From Ailanthus altissimus (Eukaryota > Streptophyta > Magnoliopsida > Sapindales > Simaroubaceae): a DNA stretch of 64,000 nt. Made by a program: the position numbers and the translations under genes. This document shows positions 59,146 to 64,000 of this stretch, in pieces. The stretch covers positions 1,433,501 to 1,497,500 of the forward strand of contig OX327703.1 in NCBI GenBank assembly GCA_946807835.1, given 5' to 3'. Position 1 is the first letter of the stretch, and every line of letters starts with the position of its first letter. Below the pieces are notes generated by a model. That model was not told where the DNA came from. It did no database searches and worked only from the letters and a program-made list of their open reading frames with translations.

Positions 59146-62645
<3,500 letters not shown>

Positions 62646-63609
62646 GATGACATGCTTCCTACTTAAAATTAGTCTTCCGTTGTGTGTTAAAGGTGGATTA
62701 TGCTTGTGTAAGAAAATTATGTTGATGTTAGAAATTAAACAATGTCACAACACGCTTATGTTTTGGCTTTACTGATCAAATATTAAATGCCTTAAGAGTG
62801 TTTGTGTTTCATTATTTTTTTGTCAATTGTTTTCACATAAGAATGAAACATGCTGTGGCTTGAGATTTTATGCATGCAAAAAATGTGCCTATGTCATTGG
62901 GGAATTTTTTTTTTCTTTTAATGGATGCTCTATTAGCCATAAACATTCTATCTTGTTGAAAATCCAACAAAAGACAAAAAATTAATTCGTGAAAGTTCCT
63001 GTTAATGTGCTTAGATTTCACAAAGTAATTTTATAGGTAAATTCATATAATTACAGAGTTGTTCATTGTGTCCCAAGGTGTACATTTTGAAGAAACTTGA
63101 CAAATGCCACCTAAACTTTGAGAAATTCAACAATGAAAAACCTGGTGAATTGTACAAATAGAATTGTTATATATGGTAACTTTTCTCAGTAAATCATCTA
63201 ATAGATTTATAAGAATTTTTTGTTACCCCATGTTAATATTTTTACTAATTTCCAATAAGTATCATTACCCCCCTTCTTAGAGCGTGACTTAAAATGACTA
63301 CATAGAATGAATTTAATTTGAATTGGTCTTCAAAAGTATAATGCTAACGAAAATTTGGCCTCGTAGGACAACTGTGTGAGCCAAAAATTCCATTTTCACT
63401 ATCTCTAATACCAACTAATTTGAAAGAGGAAACCAATTTCAGAACTACATTGAATGTGACTTGGAAACAAAAGCAATGAACATCCTAATACAAGCACAGC
63501 CCAAGAAGTTCACAAGCTAAATATCCCAAACTAGATGGAAAAATACAAAATTCCCTTTGTGTGAGCCAGCACATGTATGTAACTAATTGAACTGCTGCAA
63601 GTCCTCAAA
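62646..63609. other. Space between convergent genes
   Basis: 3' flank of copy D followed by the presumed 3' untranslated region of the minus-strand gene. No repeat or RNA gene is recognised. Confidence 0.4.
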
Positions 63610-63693
63610 TTAGAGAGGAAAAGAGTATCCACGGAGATACCTAGAATCAACACCTGATTCGCGAACCAATGCTACTCGCCCAGTTCTCGCCAC
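63610..63693 (-). CDS. Last exon of a probable acetolactate synthase regulatory (small) subunit
   Basis: On the minus strand an acceptor 'ctttttatag' is followed by 27 codons and TAA, with 'VARTGRVALVRESGVDSRYL' and a GYSFPL end. The start resembles the C-terminus of IlvH-type acetolactate synthase regulatory subunits (EVARTG.VALxR), and the tail fits, from memory, the plant chloroplast forms. Such proteins bind valine or leucine through ACT domains and control branched-chain amino acid synthesis. Only this exon is inside the window; 63694-64000 looks like intron. In Arabidopsis a regulatory-subunit gene lies on the same chromosome arm as the reductase cluster, which would agree with conserved synteny. 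A short exon keeps confidence moderate. Confidence 0.65.
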   Translation of the reverse strand: MARTGRVALVRESGVDSRYLRGYSFPL

Positions 63694-64000
63694 CTATAAA
63701 AAGTACAGCAAAGATGTCAATGGATATTGAAAATTTCTCATAGGCATGGAAGTCGTAACGTGAAATGCTACAAAGGGATTGAAGCATATTGAACTATTGA
63801 AGCCATCGCAAATAATTTTTGAGTTATATGTTTTAAGAGCTCGATTAGACCCAAAATAAACAGCTTCTTTTGGTGGTGGTGGGGCGTGCGGCTAGAAGTT
63901 GGCAAGCAATATAGAGATTTTCAAGGAAACTAACAGTCCTCTTGCATCTGATCCTACATTCAAAAAGGTTTAATCCAACCAAAGGATTTAAAAAATGCAA

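Overview
This is a stretch of plant nuclear genome, most likely a eudicot. It has intron-containing genes with TATA boxes, long AT-rich intergenic DNA, and dense nested plant-type transposable elements (Ty3 elements primed by tRNA-Asp or tRNA-Met, copia LTRs, MITEs, a tRNA-derived SINE). I cannot name the species from sequence alone.

The backbone is a tandem array of genes for an NADPH-dependent alkenal/enone double-bond reductase (the 2-alkenal reductase or zeta-crystallin-like family of medium-chain dehydrogenases). There are four recognisable copies, all on the + strand. Their last four exons keep nearly the same sizes (178, 167, 83 and 379 bp). Copy A (745-2690) is dead: its exon 1 is cut by a copia LTR that runs off the left edge, and it carries a stop, a lost splice donor and a 7-bp deletion. 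Copy B (21239-23961) is intact, 344 codons. Copy C (26714-43585) has an uninterrupted joined reading frame of 351 codons, but its first intron is about 14.8 kb of nested transposons and its intron 3 donor was replaced by a deletion. Copy D (59913-62645) is dead: it has a 2-bp deletion and a stop codon, although the rest of its exons are well kept. A promoter-only relic of a further copy lies near 45.5 kb. At the right edge the last exon of an unrelated minus-strand gene (probably the acetolactate synthase regulatory subunit) converges on copy D.

Transposable elements fill most of the rest. Between A and B, an old minus-strand Ty3 element (2926-18571, CTAAT target duplication) carries decayed gag, protease and RT, plus an antisense gene-like unit with plant-mobile-domain similarity. 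A younger Athila-like gag-protease element lacking RT and integrase (9067-16378, CTATT target duplication) is inserted inside it. Just upstream of B lie a hAT-like non-autonomous element and a dispersed repeat. Intron 1 of C holds a MITE, copia fragments, a very young chromovirus (28416-34280) preceded by an extra copy of its own 3' end, a 93-bp hairpin, a SINE with 16-bp target duplications, and a long-inverted-repeat element whose GC-rich tandem core contrasts sharply with its AT-rich arms. Between C and D there are a LINE-like RNase H relic and a second hAT-like element (49745-59137). That element has been opened by a copia LTR, by a pair of kilobase-long inverted repeats, and by a 2.7-kb solo LTR.

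The locus reads as a duplicate-and-decay gene family (one clearly healthy copy, one doubtful, two dead, one promoter ghost) being separated by successive waves of transposition. The nesting order can be read from target-site duplications and LTR divergence.
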